This document shows, piece after piece, positions 16,885 to 24,848 of a stretch of DNA of 64,000 nucleotides; within the stretch, counting starts at the first letter, position 1, and the number at the start of each line of letters is the position of its first letter. This DNA is from Chloroflexota bacterium (GTDB lineage: Bacteria; Chloroflexota; Dehalococcoidia; SM23-28-2; RBG-16-64-32), in the NCBI GenBank assembly GCA_029262695.1, contig JAJCYV010000022.1, positions 175,787-239,786 of the forward strand, written 5' to 3'. The notes beneath the pieces were generated by a model. The model was not told where the DNA came from. It saw only the letters and a list, made by a program, of their open reading frames with translations, and searched no databases. A program made the position numbers and the translations under genes.

Positions 16885-19882
16885 CCACAGCCCGCCGCGG
16901 GCGGGCTCTCATGATGTACTCGAGAACGGTCACGCTGCCGTCCAGTTCGATCATGTCGCTGAAGGAGACGTCCGAGCCGTCGAGCTTCTCCAATGCCCAC
17001 GCGAACACGAAGAGATCACTGTAGAGGACATCGGCGTAGAAGAGATCGGCCACGCCGAATGTGACGGTGCCGATTGTGACGATGCCGCTTTCGTTGGCGG
17101 TCCCGTTGAAGTTGACGCTACCGGGGCCCAAGGATTCGGCGCACGAGCCACCATGCCAATCGCTGCATTCAACCACCTCGAGGACGGTCGGGTCGTAGTC
17201 GATGTCGATGTCGTAATAGCCAAGTCCGCCAGACTGCGTGTCGACATCGATGAACATCACCACAGTCTCGTTCGGGAAGATGAAGACGTCGGCGGCGTAG
17301 GAGGCATCGGTGATGTCGATCGTGTACACCTCGGCCACCGTCGGCGCCGTCACTTCGATCGACAACGCCCCATCGCCGCAGCCAGCCTCGTTGCAGGCCG
17401 CGAAACCGATGAATTTCGTGCCCGCGGAGCTGTACGAGGTCGAGAAGGAGGAGCCGGTACCCAACGACGGCGACCCACCCGAGGCGTCCCAGGCGTAAGC
17501 CGTGACCGCGCCGCTGACCGATGAGTTGCAGGTGACCGTCTGCCCGGTCTGGACGGTCGTGGGTGAGCAACCCAGCGAGTTGACGACAGGCGCAGACGGC
17601 GCCGCTGTCGGAGGGGCCGTGGGTGCCGCTGTCGGAGGGGCCGTAGGCGCCGCTGTCGCGCCCGCCGAGACGAAGATCACCTGGGAAGCGCTGTCACAAC
17701 CTTCGTCGCTGCAAGCCTGCAGAGTTATCGTTTTCGACCCCGACGAACCGTACGAAGTGGAGAACGTGCCGCCGCCGCCGGAGCCGGGCGATCCCCCCGA
17801 CGCCGACCACGAACGCGAACTGACGGCTCCGCTGATCGACGGCGAGCAACTGACAGTCTGCCCGGTAGTGACGGACGCCGGCGAGCAGCCAGGCGACTGG
17901 ACCACCGGCGGCTGGCCCGGTGCCGCGGTGGGAGCCGGCGTTGTCGTTCCGCCCGAGGCCGTTGGCGACCCGCCTGGCGAGGCGCTCCCCGATGCGCTCG
18001 GCGAAGGCGTCGTCTGCGGCGTGGCCGTGATCTCCGCCAGAATATTCTCAATGCGGGCCGCCATGTTGGCCGCGATCTCTGCGGCGAAGGACTGGTGCTC
18101 CGGGCTATCAAAGTGGGCGATCAGAACGCGGCCCAGGATCGTCTCGTGCGTGAACCCAACGGCCGTGACGGTGAACTCACGCTCGGTGTCGCCGTCGGTC
18201 TGGTGGATCAGTTGCTCCACGCCGGTGGCGTCGCCGCCCATGCCGGCCGGGTTGAAGTCGTCGCTTTCCAATATCTCGTCTTCAGGACAGCCGCCCAGCA
18301 CTATCTGGCTGGCGGGATTGGCGATGAACTCGCTCAGCGCGTCCGCTGCGGCGGCATCGTCCGCGAAGTTATCGACACCCTCGACCAGCGCGAACGTACC
18401 GCTCTCCGTCGCCAGGCTGGGCTCGAACTCGTACTGGTTGGCATACGACTCAACGGGCGCCGGTACGGACGTCGTGGTTGTCGTGGTTGTCGTGGTTGTC
18501 GTGGGCGCCGGACAGGAGGGCCCGAGGTTCGCTCCTCTGCTCACGTAGCCGGAGACGTCCGGGTTCAGCTGAAACGCCGAGTACTCCGCGCCCAGCTCGA
18601 ACTGGCTCGGCATCATGCGCCGCAGCCCGTCACGCCCGATCGTCACCGCCTGCCCAGAGCCCCCGCCGTTGCCCCCGCCGTTGCCCCCACCGCCAAGATT
18701 GCCCAGAAGGACGAGCGCCACGACGGCGGCCGCAGCGACGATGAGGCCGCCACCGGCGGCAGGGATCCACGATGGCAGTCCACGCTGGCGAGGCGGTGGC
18801 GCCGGACGCGTCCGCCCGCGGCCGGCCGGTGGCTCCGCGGCCTTCGGCGTCTCCCCGGCGGGCTGTTCCGGCTCCTTCTTAACGGGGGTTGCCTCCACAG
18901 GCGTCGCAGCCTGCGTTGGCGGTGTCTTTTCCGGCTCCGCCGCCGGGGGCTCTTCCGGCGGCACCACCTGCGTGGCGGCGCTCAGGTCTTCAGCCTTCGG
19001 CGCCTGCTCCGGCTCCGGCGCGACGATCGTCGGAGCGTCGGCGGCCGCCAGCCCCAGGCGTGAGGCGGCCTTCTCCAGCTCGCCGGCGAGCAGCGTGCAC
19101 GACTGGTAGCGGTCGTTGGGTTCCTTCTTCAGGCACTTGACGATGATCTCGCGCAGCTCCGACGGGATCGATTGCAGTTCGTCCGTCGGCAGCTCCGTCT
19201 CCGCGTGGTGACGGAGGACCTCCAGCGGGTCGCCACCGAACGGCGGGTGCCCGGTGATCGAATGAAAAAGCGTCGCGCCGAGCGAATAGACGTCGCTCCG
19301 GTTGTCGGCGCGGCCAAGAGCGAGTTCTGGCGCGGCGTAGAAAAGCGTGCCGATGAAGGCGCCGGGCATCGTCAGCGTGCCGCTGCTCAGCTGCTTGGCG
19401 ATTCCAAAGTCGGCGACTTTGACGGTGTCACCGGCCCCCAGGAGGATGTTGTCCGGCTTGATATCGCGGTGAACGATGCCGCGCGCCTCGGCCTCTTCCA
19501 GTGCGCGGGCAGTCTGCGCGCCGATCCGCAGGGCCCGAGCGGCGGAAAGCGGCGCAGCGGCGATCGCCTCCTTGAGGCTCTGGCCCTCGATGAACTCCAT
19601 GATGATGAAATAGCGCCCTTCGGCGACGCCGTAGTCGAGGAGCCGGACGACGTAGGGAGAGCGAAGGAGCGCGCCCACGTGCGCCTCACGCTCGAAACGC
19701 TCGCGGAACGACTCATCCTCCGCCAGGTGCGGATGAAGGAGCTTGATGGCGACCGAACTGTCGTCGCGGCGGTCCTTGCCCCGGTAGACAACGCCCATGC
19801 CGCCGCCACCGATGGCAGCGCCGACCGAGTAGTGGGTTATCTTCTTCGGAACCTTCTGGCCGCGATAGTTCTTATCCGCCAT
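16877..19882 (-). CDS. Transmembrane Ser/Thr protein kinase with PKD-like and cohesin-like extracellular domains
   Basis: A 1001-residue PknB-type kinase. The catalytic domain spans about 16-275: glycine loop GGGGMGVVY, Lys47, HRDIKPDN with Asp140, DFG Asp158, and a Thr-rich activation loop (SSGTLTMPG). A Pro/Glu-rich juxtamembrane linker runs to 375, with one membrane helix at about 380-400. Outside are an 11-Thr tract, a globular segment (about 470-610), a Ser/Pro linker, two Cys-containing PKD-like repeats (GCSPASVTTGQTVSC, GCSPTTVQTGQTVTC), and a last domain from about 852 resembling cohesins (GYYDIDIDYDPTVLEVV). It likely senses an extracellular state and phosphorylates FHA partners next door. 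ATG 19882 has a GGAGGG ribosome site. The cohesin call is by eye. Confidence 0.92.
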   Translation of the reverse strand: MADKNYRGQKVPKKITHYSVGAAIGGGGMGVVYRGKDRRDDSSVAIKLLHPHLAEDESFRERFEREAHVGALLRSPYVVRLLDYGVAEGRYFIIMEFIEGQSLKEAIAAAPLSAARALRIGAQTARALEEAEARGIVHRDIKPDNILLGAGDTVKVADFGIAKQLSSGTLTMPGAFIGTLFYAAPELALGRADNRSDVYSLGATLFHSITGHPPFGGDPLEVLRHHAETELPTDELQSIPSELREIIVKCLKKEPNDRYQSCTLLAGELEKAASRLGLAAADAPTIVAPEPEQAPKAEDLSAATQVVPPEEPPAAEPEKTPPTQAATPVEATPVKKEPEQPAGETPKAAEPPAGRGRTRPAPPPRQRGLPSWIPAAGGGLIVAAAAVVALVLLGNLGGGGNGGGNGGGSGQAVTIGRDGLRRMMPSQFELGAEYSAFQLNPDVSGYVSRGANLGPSCPAPTTTTTTTTTTTSVPAPVESYANQYEFEPSLATESGTFALVEGVDNFADDAAAADALSEFIANPASQIVLGGCPEDEILESDDFNPAGMGGDATGVEQLIHQTDGDTEREFTVTAVGFTHETILGRVLIAHFDSPEHQSFAAEIAANMAARIENILAEITATPQTTPSPSASGSASPGGSPTASGGTTTPAPTAAPGQPPVVQSPGCSPASVTTGQTVSCSPSISGAVSSRSWSASGGSPGSGGGGTFSTSYGSSGSKTITLQACSDEGCDSASQVIFVSAGATAAPTAPPTAAPTAPPTAAPSAPVVNSLGCSPTTVQTGQTVTCNSSVSGAVTAYAWDASGGSPSLGTGSSFSTSYSSAGTKFIGFAACNEAGCGDGALSIEVTAPTVAEVYTIDITDASYAADVFIFPNETVVMFIDVDTQSGGLGYYDIDIDYDPTVLEVVECSDWHGGSCAESLGPGSVNFNGTANESGIVTIGTVTFGVADLFYADVLYSDLFVFAWALEKLDGSDVSFSDMIELDGSVTVLEYIMRARPRRAVVR
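17601..17658. repeat. 24-bp tandem repeat in the kinase gene
   Basis: A unit starting GCCGCTGTCGGAGGGGCCGT occurs about 2.4 times at 24-bp period. It encodes the APTAPPTA linker between the PKD-like repeats on the minus strand. The period is a multiple of three, so copy-number change would alter linker length only. Confidence 0.6.
18471..18504. repeat. 9-bp tandem repeat encoding a poly-threonine tract
   Basis: The unit GTCGTGGTT is repeated about 3.8 times. On the minus strand it encodes an uninterrupted run of threonines just outside the membrane helix of the kinase. Slippage by whole units would keep the frame. Confidence 0.7.
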
Positions 19883-19912
19883 CTGACTCCCTACCCTCCT
19901 TCAGCTACCAGA

Positions 19913-19941
19913 CTTATAAAGGCTATACGGTGGCAGGTCAA
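19913..19941 (-). promoter_or_regulatory. Promoter of the Ser/Thr kinase gene
   Basis: On the minus strand TTGACC (+ strand 19936-19941) and TATAAG (+ strand 19913-19918) are separated by 17 bp, followed by a strong ribosome site (GAAGGAGGG) before ATG 19882. It is divergent from the promoter of the FHA-winged-helix gene. Confidence 0.6.
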
Positions 19942-19972
19942 ACGCGGACGCAGCTGCCTTCGCCAATCCTCA

Positions 19973-19978
19973 TATAAT
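19973..19978 (+). promoter_or_regulatory. -10 element of the FHA-winged-helix gene
   Basis: A perfect TATAAT lies 9 bases before ATG 19988. No convincing -35 is seen. Transcription would begin within a few bases of the start codon, giving a leaderless or near-leaderless mRNA. Confidence 0.5.
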
Positions 19979-19987
19979 CTAGGAGCC

Positions 19988-20644
19988 ATGCCCGCCATCG
20001 AGGACGCTCCCGACACCATCGTTCCCGAGGCCTACCTCGTGGTCGCGAGTGAGGGGACGCGGCGCCAGGTCCACCGCCTGGAGAGCGTGCCCGCAACGAT
20101 CGGGCGCTCACCTGACGCCGATGTGCTGATCAACGACCCGCGCGTCTCACGCGCCCACGCCCGCATCGGCTTCGCCGGCGGAAGATTCGTCCTCGAAGAC
20201 CTCGGCAGCACCAACGGAACGTTGCTCAACGGCGAACCGCTGTCGGCACCGGCGGTGCTCACCGAGGGCGACGCAATCTCGCTCGCCGGTGTGCGCGCCG
20301 AGTTCCAGGTCAACGCGCCGACCGTTGTTATGAGCGCGCCGCCCGCGGCGCCCGGCCTGCATATAGACCTCTCGACGCACGAGGTGAAGGTCGACGGTAA
20401 GCCCGTCAAGCTGAGCCCGAAAGAGTACCTGTTCCTCGCCGCGCTCCGCCACCGCGCCGGCAGCGTCGTAGCGCACTCGGATCTGGCCCGCGAAGTGTGG
20501 CCGGACGTCGCCGAAGGCGTCTCGGACGAGAACATCCATCAGTTGGCCACTCGCCTCAGGCGCAAACTCGAAGATAACGCTGAGGGCCCTCGGTACGTCT
20601 TAACTGTAAAGGGCTTCGGCTACCGGCTCGCTGCAGACTCCTGA
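19988..20644 (+). CDS. FHA domain fused to OmpR-type winged-helix DNA-binding domain
   Basis: A 218-residue protein. The FHA domain spans about 35-105 (TIGRSPDADVLINDPRVSRAHARI, DLGSTNGTLLNG). A C-terminal Trans_Reg_C winged helix spans 125-215 (LSPKEYLFLAALRHRAGSVV, ENIHQLATRLRRKLED, TVKGFGYRLA). It resembles a rearranged EmbR, the mycobacterial regulator that reads kinase phosphorylation through its FHA domain; here FHA comes first and there is no BTAD domain. It is divergent from the Ser/Thr kinase and upstream of the PP2C phosphatase. Phospho-threonine control of DNA binding is inferred. ATG 19988 fits the domain boundary; the frame is open far upstream but only antisense to the kinase. 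Confidence 0.9.
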   Translation: MPAIEDAPDTIVPEAYLVVASEGTRRQVHRLESVPATIGRSPDADVLINDPRVSRAHARIGFAGGRFVLEDLGSTNGTLLNGEPLSAPAVLTEGDAISLAGVRAEFQVNAPTVVMSAPPAAPGLHIDLSTHEVKVDGKPVKLSPKEYLFLAALRHRAGSVVAHSDLAREVWPDVAEGVSDENIHQLATRLRRKLEDNAEGPRYVLTVKGFGYRLAADS

Positions 20645-20650
20645 TACGGC

Positions 20651-20679
20651 GTCAGGCGATCGTCAGGCAACTGTCAGGC
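20651..20679 (+). promoter_or_regulatory. Three GTCAGGC heptamers at 11-bp pitch (putative operator)
   Basis: GTCAGGC occurs at 20651-20657, 20662-20668 and 20673-20679, each copy separated by 4 bp. This is the geometry recognised by tandemly bound OmpR/SARP-type winged helices. It starts 7 bp after the FHA-winged-helix gene and lies 61 bp upstream of the PP2C start, so that regulator is the natural candidate to bind it. Confidence 0.6.
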
Positions 20680-20739
20680 GAACGCTCTGTGTGTCCCGGC
20701 GAAGGGCCGTTAACCTGAAGGCAGAGGAGATTCTAGACT

Positions 20740-21507
20740 TTGATTAGATGGCTCTTGGGCCGCGGCTCACAGCGCGGCAACGGCACCGGTGCGACCGTCG
20801 CGCCGGAGTTCGTCGCGCTCACCGACGTCGGCGTCAAGCGAAACGAGAATCAGGACGCCGTACTGGCGAAGCGCCTGCCGGACGCACGCCTCCTACTGGC
20901 CGTTGCCGACGGCGTCGGCGGCTCCGATGGCGGCGCCGCCGCCAGCCAGCTGGCAGTTGGGTGGCTGGAGTGGGGCGTCAGTACCACAGCGGACGCCGCC
21001 GCCGGCCTCAGCAAGGCGTACGCCTCAGCCGACGAAGCGGTCGACGGCCTGGGCAGCGGCAAGCGCAAGCCGGCGACGACTCTGGTGGCGGCGCTCGTCG
21101 ACGGCCCGCAGGTCTGGATCGCCAACGTCGGCGACAGCCGCGCCTGGATCATGGGCGACGGCGGCCTGCGCCAGCTGACGGAAGACCACTCCTGGGTGGC
21201 GGACCAGGTGCGCGCCGGCAGGCTGACGCCGGAAGAGGCGCGCACGAGCCAGATGCGCAACGTCATCACCCGCGCCATCGGCACGGGTGATACAGCGGCG
21301 CCAGACCTCACCGGCCCCCTGACGCTCACGCCAGGTGAAACGCTGGTCCTAACGTCCGACGGCCTGCACGGCCTGCTCAGCGAAGCCGAGATCGCGGCCG
21401 TAATCGCCTCAGACGAGCTGGAGGACGCCGCACGGCGCCTGATCCAGATGGCGAACGACGCCGGCGGCCCGGACAACATCTCGGTCGTCATCTACCGCGC
21501 TCCCTGA
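20740..21507 (+). CDS. PP2C-family Ser/Thr protein phosphatase
   Basis: A 255-residue PPM/PP2C phosphatase: DVGVKRNENQDAVL and VADGVGGSDGGAAAS provide metal-binding aspartates, then NVGDSRAWIM, LTEDHSWV, LVLTSDGLHGLL and a final DNISVVI. It is close in pattern to Mycobacterium PstP and Bacillus PrpC, without their membrane tail, so it is probably soluble. It would remove phosphates placed by the neighbouring Ser/Thr kinase on the FHA proteins or the kinase itself. The start is TTG 20740, 10 nt after a GAGGAG ribosome site. Confidence 0.93.
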   Translation: MIRWLLGRGSQRGNGTGATVAPEFVALTDVGVKRNENQDAVLAKRLPDARLLLAVADGVGGSDGGAAASQLAVGWLEWGVSTTADAAAGLSKAYASADEAVDGLGSGKRKPATTLVAALVDGPQVWIANVGDSRAWIMGDGGLRQLTEDHSWVADQVRAGRLTPEEARTSQMRNVITRAIGTGDTAAPDLTGPLTLTPGETLVLTSDGLHGLLSEAEIAAVIASDELEDAARRLIQMANDAGGPDNISVVIYRAP

Positions 21508-21600
21508 CGCCCGGATCCTCTAACCCGGCGTCTACGAAATTCGCCAACCGTAACCCGGGATACATATCCGCACTCCCCCGGCGGTCGTATGATAGTGGAG

Positions 21601-23376
21601 ATGGCACCGCAATCCACCAACGACCTCAGCATCATGATCGGCGGCGACGCCGGTCAGGGAGTGGAATCGAGTGGTGCTGGATTCGCCCTGGCGCTGGCTC
21701 GCGCCGGCCTCCACGTCTTCGCGCTCCAGGACTACCGCTCTCGCATTCGCGGCGGCCACAACTTCTACCAGGTCCGTGTCGGCGAACGGCCGCTGTACTC
21801 GCACCGCGACCCTGTTGAGCTGCTGCTGGCGCTGACGCCGCAATCGATCCCGCTGCACCTCCACAACATGCAGGAGGGCGCCGCAGTGATCTTCCCGCAG
21901 AAGTGGGAGGACGTCGACGTCAGCCATCTGACGAAGCACGGCCTCAAGGTGGACCGCCTGCCGCTGATGGAGATCGCCGAGCGACACGGCAGCCGCCTCA
22001 TGCTTAACACCGCCGTCCTGGCCGCCGCTTCCGCGCTCACCGGGTTCCCGCTCAAGTACATGGAGCAGGTGATCCGGGAGAACTTCGGGCGCAAGAGCGA
22101 GGAGTTGGCGGACACGAACGCCGCCGTAGCGCAAGAAGCGTACGACGTCACGCTCGATCACTTCGGCGACTCGTTCCCCCACCGCATCAAGCCGATCGAA
22201 GGCGCGCCGAAGCGCATGCTGATGCACGGCAACGAGGCGATCGCTTTCGGAGCACTGGCCGGCGGCTGCCGCTTCATCTCCGCATACCCGATGACGCCCG
22301 CCACCTCGATCATCGAGTGGCTATCCGCCGTACCGGACGACTACGGCATGGTGACCAAGCACGCCGAGGATGAGATCGCCGCCGTCTGCATGGCACTCGG
22401 CGCCTCTTACACCGGCGCTCGGGCGATGACGGCGACGTCCGGCGGCGGCTTCAGCCTGATGGTCGAGGCGATGGGGCTCTCCGGCATGACCGAGGTACCA
22501 CTCGTGATCGTCGAGGCGCAGCGTGGCGGACCGTCCACCGGCCTGCCGACCCGCACCGAGCAAAGCGACCTCCTGTTCATGGTCCACGCCTCGCAGGGTG
22601 AGTTCCCGCGCATCATCACGGCGCCCGGCACGATCGAGCAGTGCTTCGAGGCCGGTTGGCGCGCCTTCAACCTCGCCGACAAGTACCAGTGCCCGGTCGT
22701 CGTTGCCACTGACCAGGCGCTCGCCGCCAACCTCCGCTCGCTGGACATGGACACCGTCGACCCGGAGGCGGTCGAGATCGACCGCGGCGCGACTCTGACG
22801 CCGGACGACGTCGACACGCTCAGCGAAGAGTACCGGCGCTTCCGCTTTTCGGATGACGGCATCTCCCCGCGGGCGATGCCGGGCCGCGAGACGGCGGTGC
22901 TCACCGTGCCAAGCGACGAACACGACGAACACGGCCACATCAACGAGGAGCCGGAGGTCCGCATCCGCATGATGCAGAAACGGATGCAGAAGCTAAAGAC
23001 AGCCGAAGCGGAGATAAAGCCGCCGCTGCTGTACGGCCCGGAGGACGCCGACCTGACGCTCGTCACCTGGGGCTCGACGACGGGCAACTGCCTTGACGCC
23101 GCCGACGAGATCAACGCCGCCGGCGGCAGCGCCAACGTCCTCCAGTTCATCGACATTTGGCCGATGCCCGTGGATCCGGTGCGTCACGCGCTGGACCGCT
23201 GCCGGCGCAAGGTGGCCGTTGAGCAGAACTACACAGGCCAGCTGGCGCTGCTAATCCGCATGACCACCGGCGTGGCGATGGACGACGTCCTCACGAAATA
23301 CGACGGACGGCCGTTTTCCCCGCGGGAGATCATCGAAGGCGTGGGAATGGAGGTGGCAAGTGGTAACAAGGCTTGA
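21601..23376 (+). CDS. korA: 2-oxoacid:ferredoxin oxidoreductase, alpha subunit (gamma-alpha fusion)
   Basis: About 591 residues. The N-terminal 190 residues are the gamma-type domain (GGDAGQGVESSGAGFALALARAGLHVF). The rest is the alpha pyrimidine-binding domain (GNEAIAFGALAGGCRFISAYPMTP, TATSGGGFSLMVEA, GGPSTGLPTRTEQSDL). With the beta subunit downstream it converts 2-oxoglutarate or another 2-oxoacid to the acyl-CoA with reduced ferredoxin, as in Actinobacteria and Chloroflexota. TATGAT at 21588-21593 lies 7 bases before ATG 21601, so this start would be leaderless; ATG 21589, inside the -10, is the alternative. Substrate specificity is by family similarity. Confidence 0.93.
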   Translation: MAPQSTNDLSIMIGGDAGQGVESSGAGFALALARAGLHVFALQDYRSRIRGGHNFYQVRVGERPLYSHRDPVELLLALTPQSIPLHLHNMQEGAAVIFPQKWEDVDVSHLTKHGLKVDRLPLMEIAERHGSRLMLNTAVLAAASALTGFPLKYMEQVIRENFGRKSEELADTNAAVAQEAYDVTLDHFGDSFPHRIKPIEGAPKRMLMHGNEAIAFGALAGGCRFISAYPMTPATSIIEWLSAVPDDYGMVTKHAEDEIAAVCMALGASYTGARAMTATSGGGFSLMVEAMGLSGMTEVPLVIVEAQRGGPSTGLPTRTEQSDLLFMVHASQGEFPRIITAPGTIEQCFEAGWRAFNLADKYQCPVVVATDQALAANLRSLDMDTVDPEAVEIDRGATLTPDDVDTLSEEYRRFRFSDDGISPRAMPGRETAVLTVPSDEHDEHGHINEEPEVRIRMMQKRMQKLKTAEAEIKPPLLYGPEDADLTLVTWGSTTGNCLDAADEINAAGGSANVLQFIDIWPMPVDPVRHALDRCRRKVAVEQNYTGQLALLIRMTTGVAMDDVLTKYDGRPFSPREIIEGVGMEVASGNKA

Positions 23377-24244
23377 CGCCAAGATGTTCGACTCAGAGGC
23401 CGAGAACACCTGGTGCCCGGGCTGCGGTGACTTCGCGATCCTGCGCTCGCTCAAGATGGCACTGACCGACCTCGACATCGCGCCGCACGAGGCGCTCGTC
23501 GTCTCCGGCATCGGCTGCGGCAGCAAGCTGCCGGACTACATGCACGTCAACGGCTACATGACGATGCACGGCCGCCCGCTGCCAGTGGCCACAGGCGCCA
23601 AGCTGGCGAACCCCGACCTGCAGGTGATCGTGGTCGACGGCGACGGCGACGCTTACGGCATCGGCGGCAACCACTTTCTGCACTCCTGCCGCCGCAACCC
23701 GAACATCACCCATATCGTCGAGGACAACCAGATCTACGGCCTGACGAAGGGCCAGTACTCCCCCACCAGCGACCTGGGCTTCGTCACCACGACCTCGCCC
23801 GACGGCGCGATCGAGCGGTCGCTGCTGCCGGTGGCCGTGGCGATCGCCGCCGGCGCCACCTTCATCGCCCGCACTTTCGCCGGCGACCCCAGGCACATGG
23901 CCGCCGTCATCGCTGAGGCGATCAAGCACCAGGGCTACTCACTGGTCGACGTCCTTCAGCCGTGCGTGACGTTCAACCGCGTCAACACGTACGACTGGTA
24001 CCGGCAGCGCGTCTACAAGCTGGAGGATGACTACGACCCAACGGACCTCGACGCCGCACGCGCCAGGGCCTACGAGTGGGCTGACCGTATCCCCCTCGGT
24101 GTCATCTACCGCAACGATGAGGTCCAGACCTACGAGGAGCAGGTGCTGCCGCTGAAGGCCGGCTCACCGCTGGCCAGCACTCTCAAACTGCAGGCGGAGC
24201 CGGCCCCCGGCCAGTACGAGCCGCTGAAAGAGCAGTTCCTCTAA
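23360..24244 (+). CDS. korB: 2-oxoacid:ferredoxin oxidoreductase, beta subunit
   Basis: A 294-residue thiamine diphosphate-binding subunit: WCPGCGDFAI, GIGCGSKLPDY, the TPP-magnesium motif GDGDAYGIGGNHF and NQIYGLTKGQYSPTS. It overlaps the alpha gene by 17 bp, implying coupled translation and equal stoichiometry. The start is GTG 23360. It completes the KorAB-type enzyme; no separate ferredoxin or delta subunit gene is adjacent. Confidence 0.94.
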   Translation: MVTRLDAKMFDSEAENTWCPGCGDFAILRSLKMALTDLDIAPHEALVVSGIGCGSKLPDYMHVNGYMTMHGRPLPVATGAKLANPDLQVIVVDGDGDAYGIGGNHFLHSCRRNPNITHIVEDNQIYGLTKGQYSPTSDLGFVTTTSPDGAIERSLLPVAVAIAAGATFIARTFAGDPRHMAAVIAEAIKHQGYSLVDVLQPCVTFNRVNTYDWYRQRVYKLEDDYDPTDLDAARARAYEWADRIPLGVIYRNDEVQTYEEQVLPLKAGSPLASTLKLQAEPAPGQYEPLKEQFL

Positions 24245-24247
24245 CGG

Positions 24248-24679
24248 ATGGATTACGACAGCTTCCTCGCCGATGTGCAGCAGTGTGGCCGCTTTGGCAG
24301 CCGTGAGGAGACCGCCTTCGTCACCGCTACGGTGCTACGCGCGGTCGCCGAGGTGCTCCCGATGGCCCACGTCGAGAGCTTCGCCGCCAATGTGCCGCAC
24401 GAACTGATGGTCTACCTGCGCGGCGCCCACCAAAAGCCCGACCCCTACTTCGACAGCAACCTCTTCCTCGGCTGGGTCCTGGCGACCGTCGACGTGACCG
24501 GCGGCCGGGACAAGACCGAGGGCGGCCTCGACCTCTTCGTCGCCTACTCCGCGGACGAGGCGATCGATCGTTGTCGCTGCGTCTTCGGCGTGCTCAAGTC
24601 GGCTCTCGACGACGATCAGTCGGAGCTGATCTCAATCCACCTGCCCGATACCATTCAGCAGATCTACGCCGAGTCCTAG
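24248..24679 (+). CDS. DUF2267 family protein
   Basis: A 143-residue all-helical protein starting MDYDSFLADVQQCGRFGSREE, with VLRAVAEVLP, NVPHELMVYLRG and a final LPDTIQQIYAES. These fit the DUF2267 pattern of repeated helices ending in an LP-x-x-I motif. The function of the family is unknown. It begins 3 bp after korB and probably shares its mRNA. Confidence 0.7.
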   Translation: MDYDSFLADVQQCGRFGSREETAFVTATVLRAVAEVLPMAHVESFAANVPHELMVYLRGAHQKPDPYFDSNLFLGWVLATVDVTGGRDKTEGGLDLFVAYSADEAIDRCRCVFGVLKSALDDDQSELISIHLPDTIQQIYAES

Positions 24680-24848
24680 ACGGGCGCACTTCGCCTCAGC
24701 CCCTTGATATTCCAGTCCGCTGGAACGCTTATCCCGTTCAGGCACTGCCCGGTTTGGCAGATGAGTGTAATCGGGCATCCGGACGGGACACCCATCGCTT
24801 CTGATACGCTCGAACGAGGCACACGATAGCGACTGCGGGAGGCACACC

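Noticed and set aside
17601-18504. CRISPR-like tandem repeats in the kinase gene
   Set aside because: Units of 24 and 9 bp without spacers encode Ala/Pro and poly-Thr linkers; they are ordinary coding repeats.
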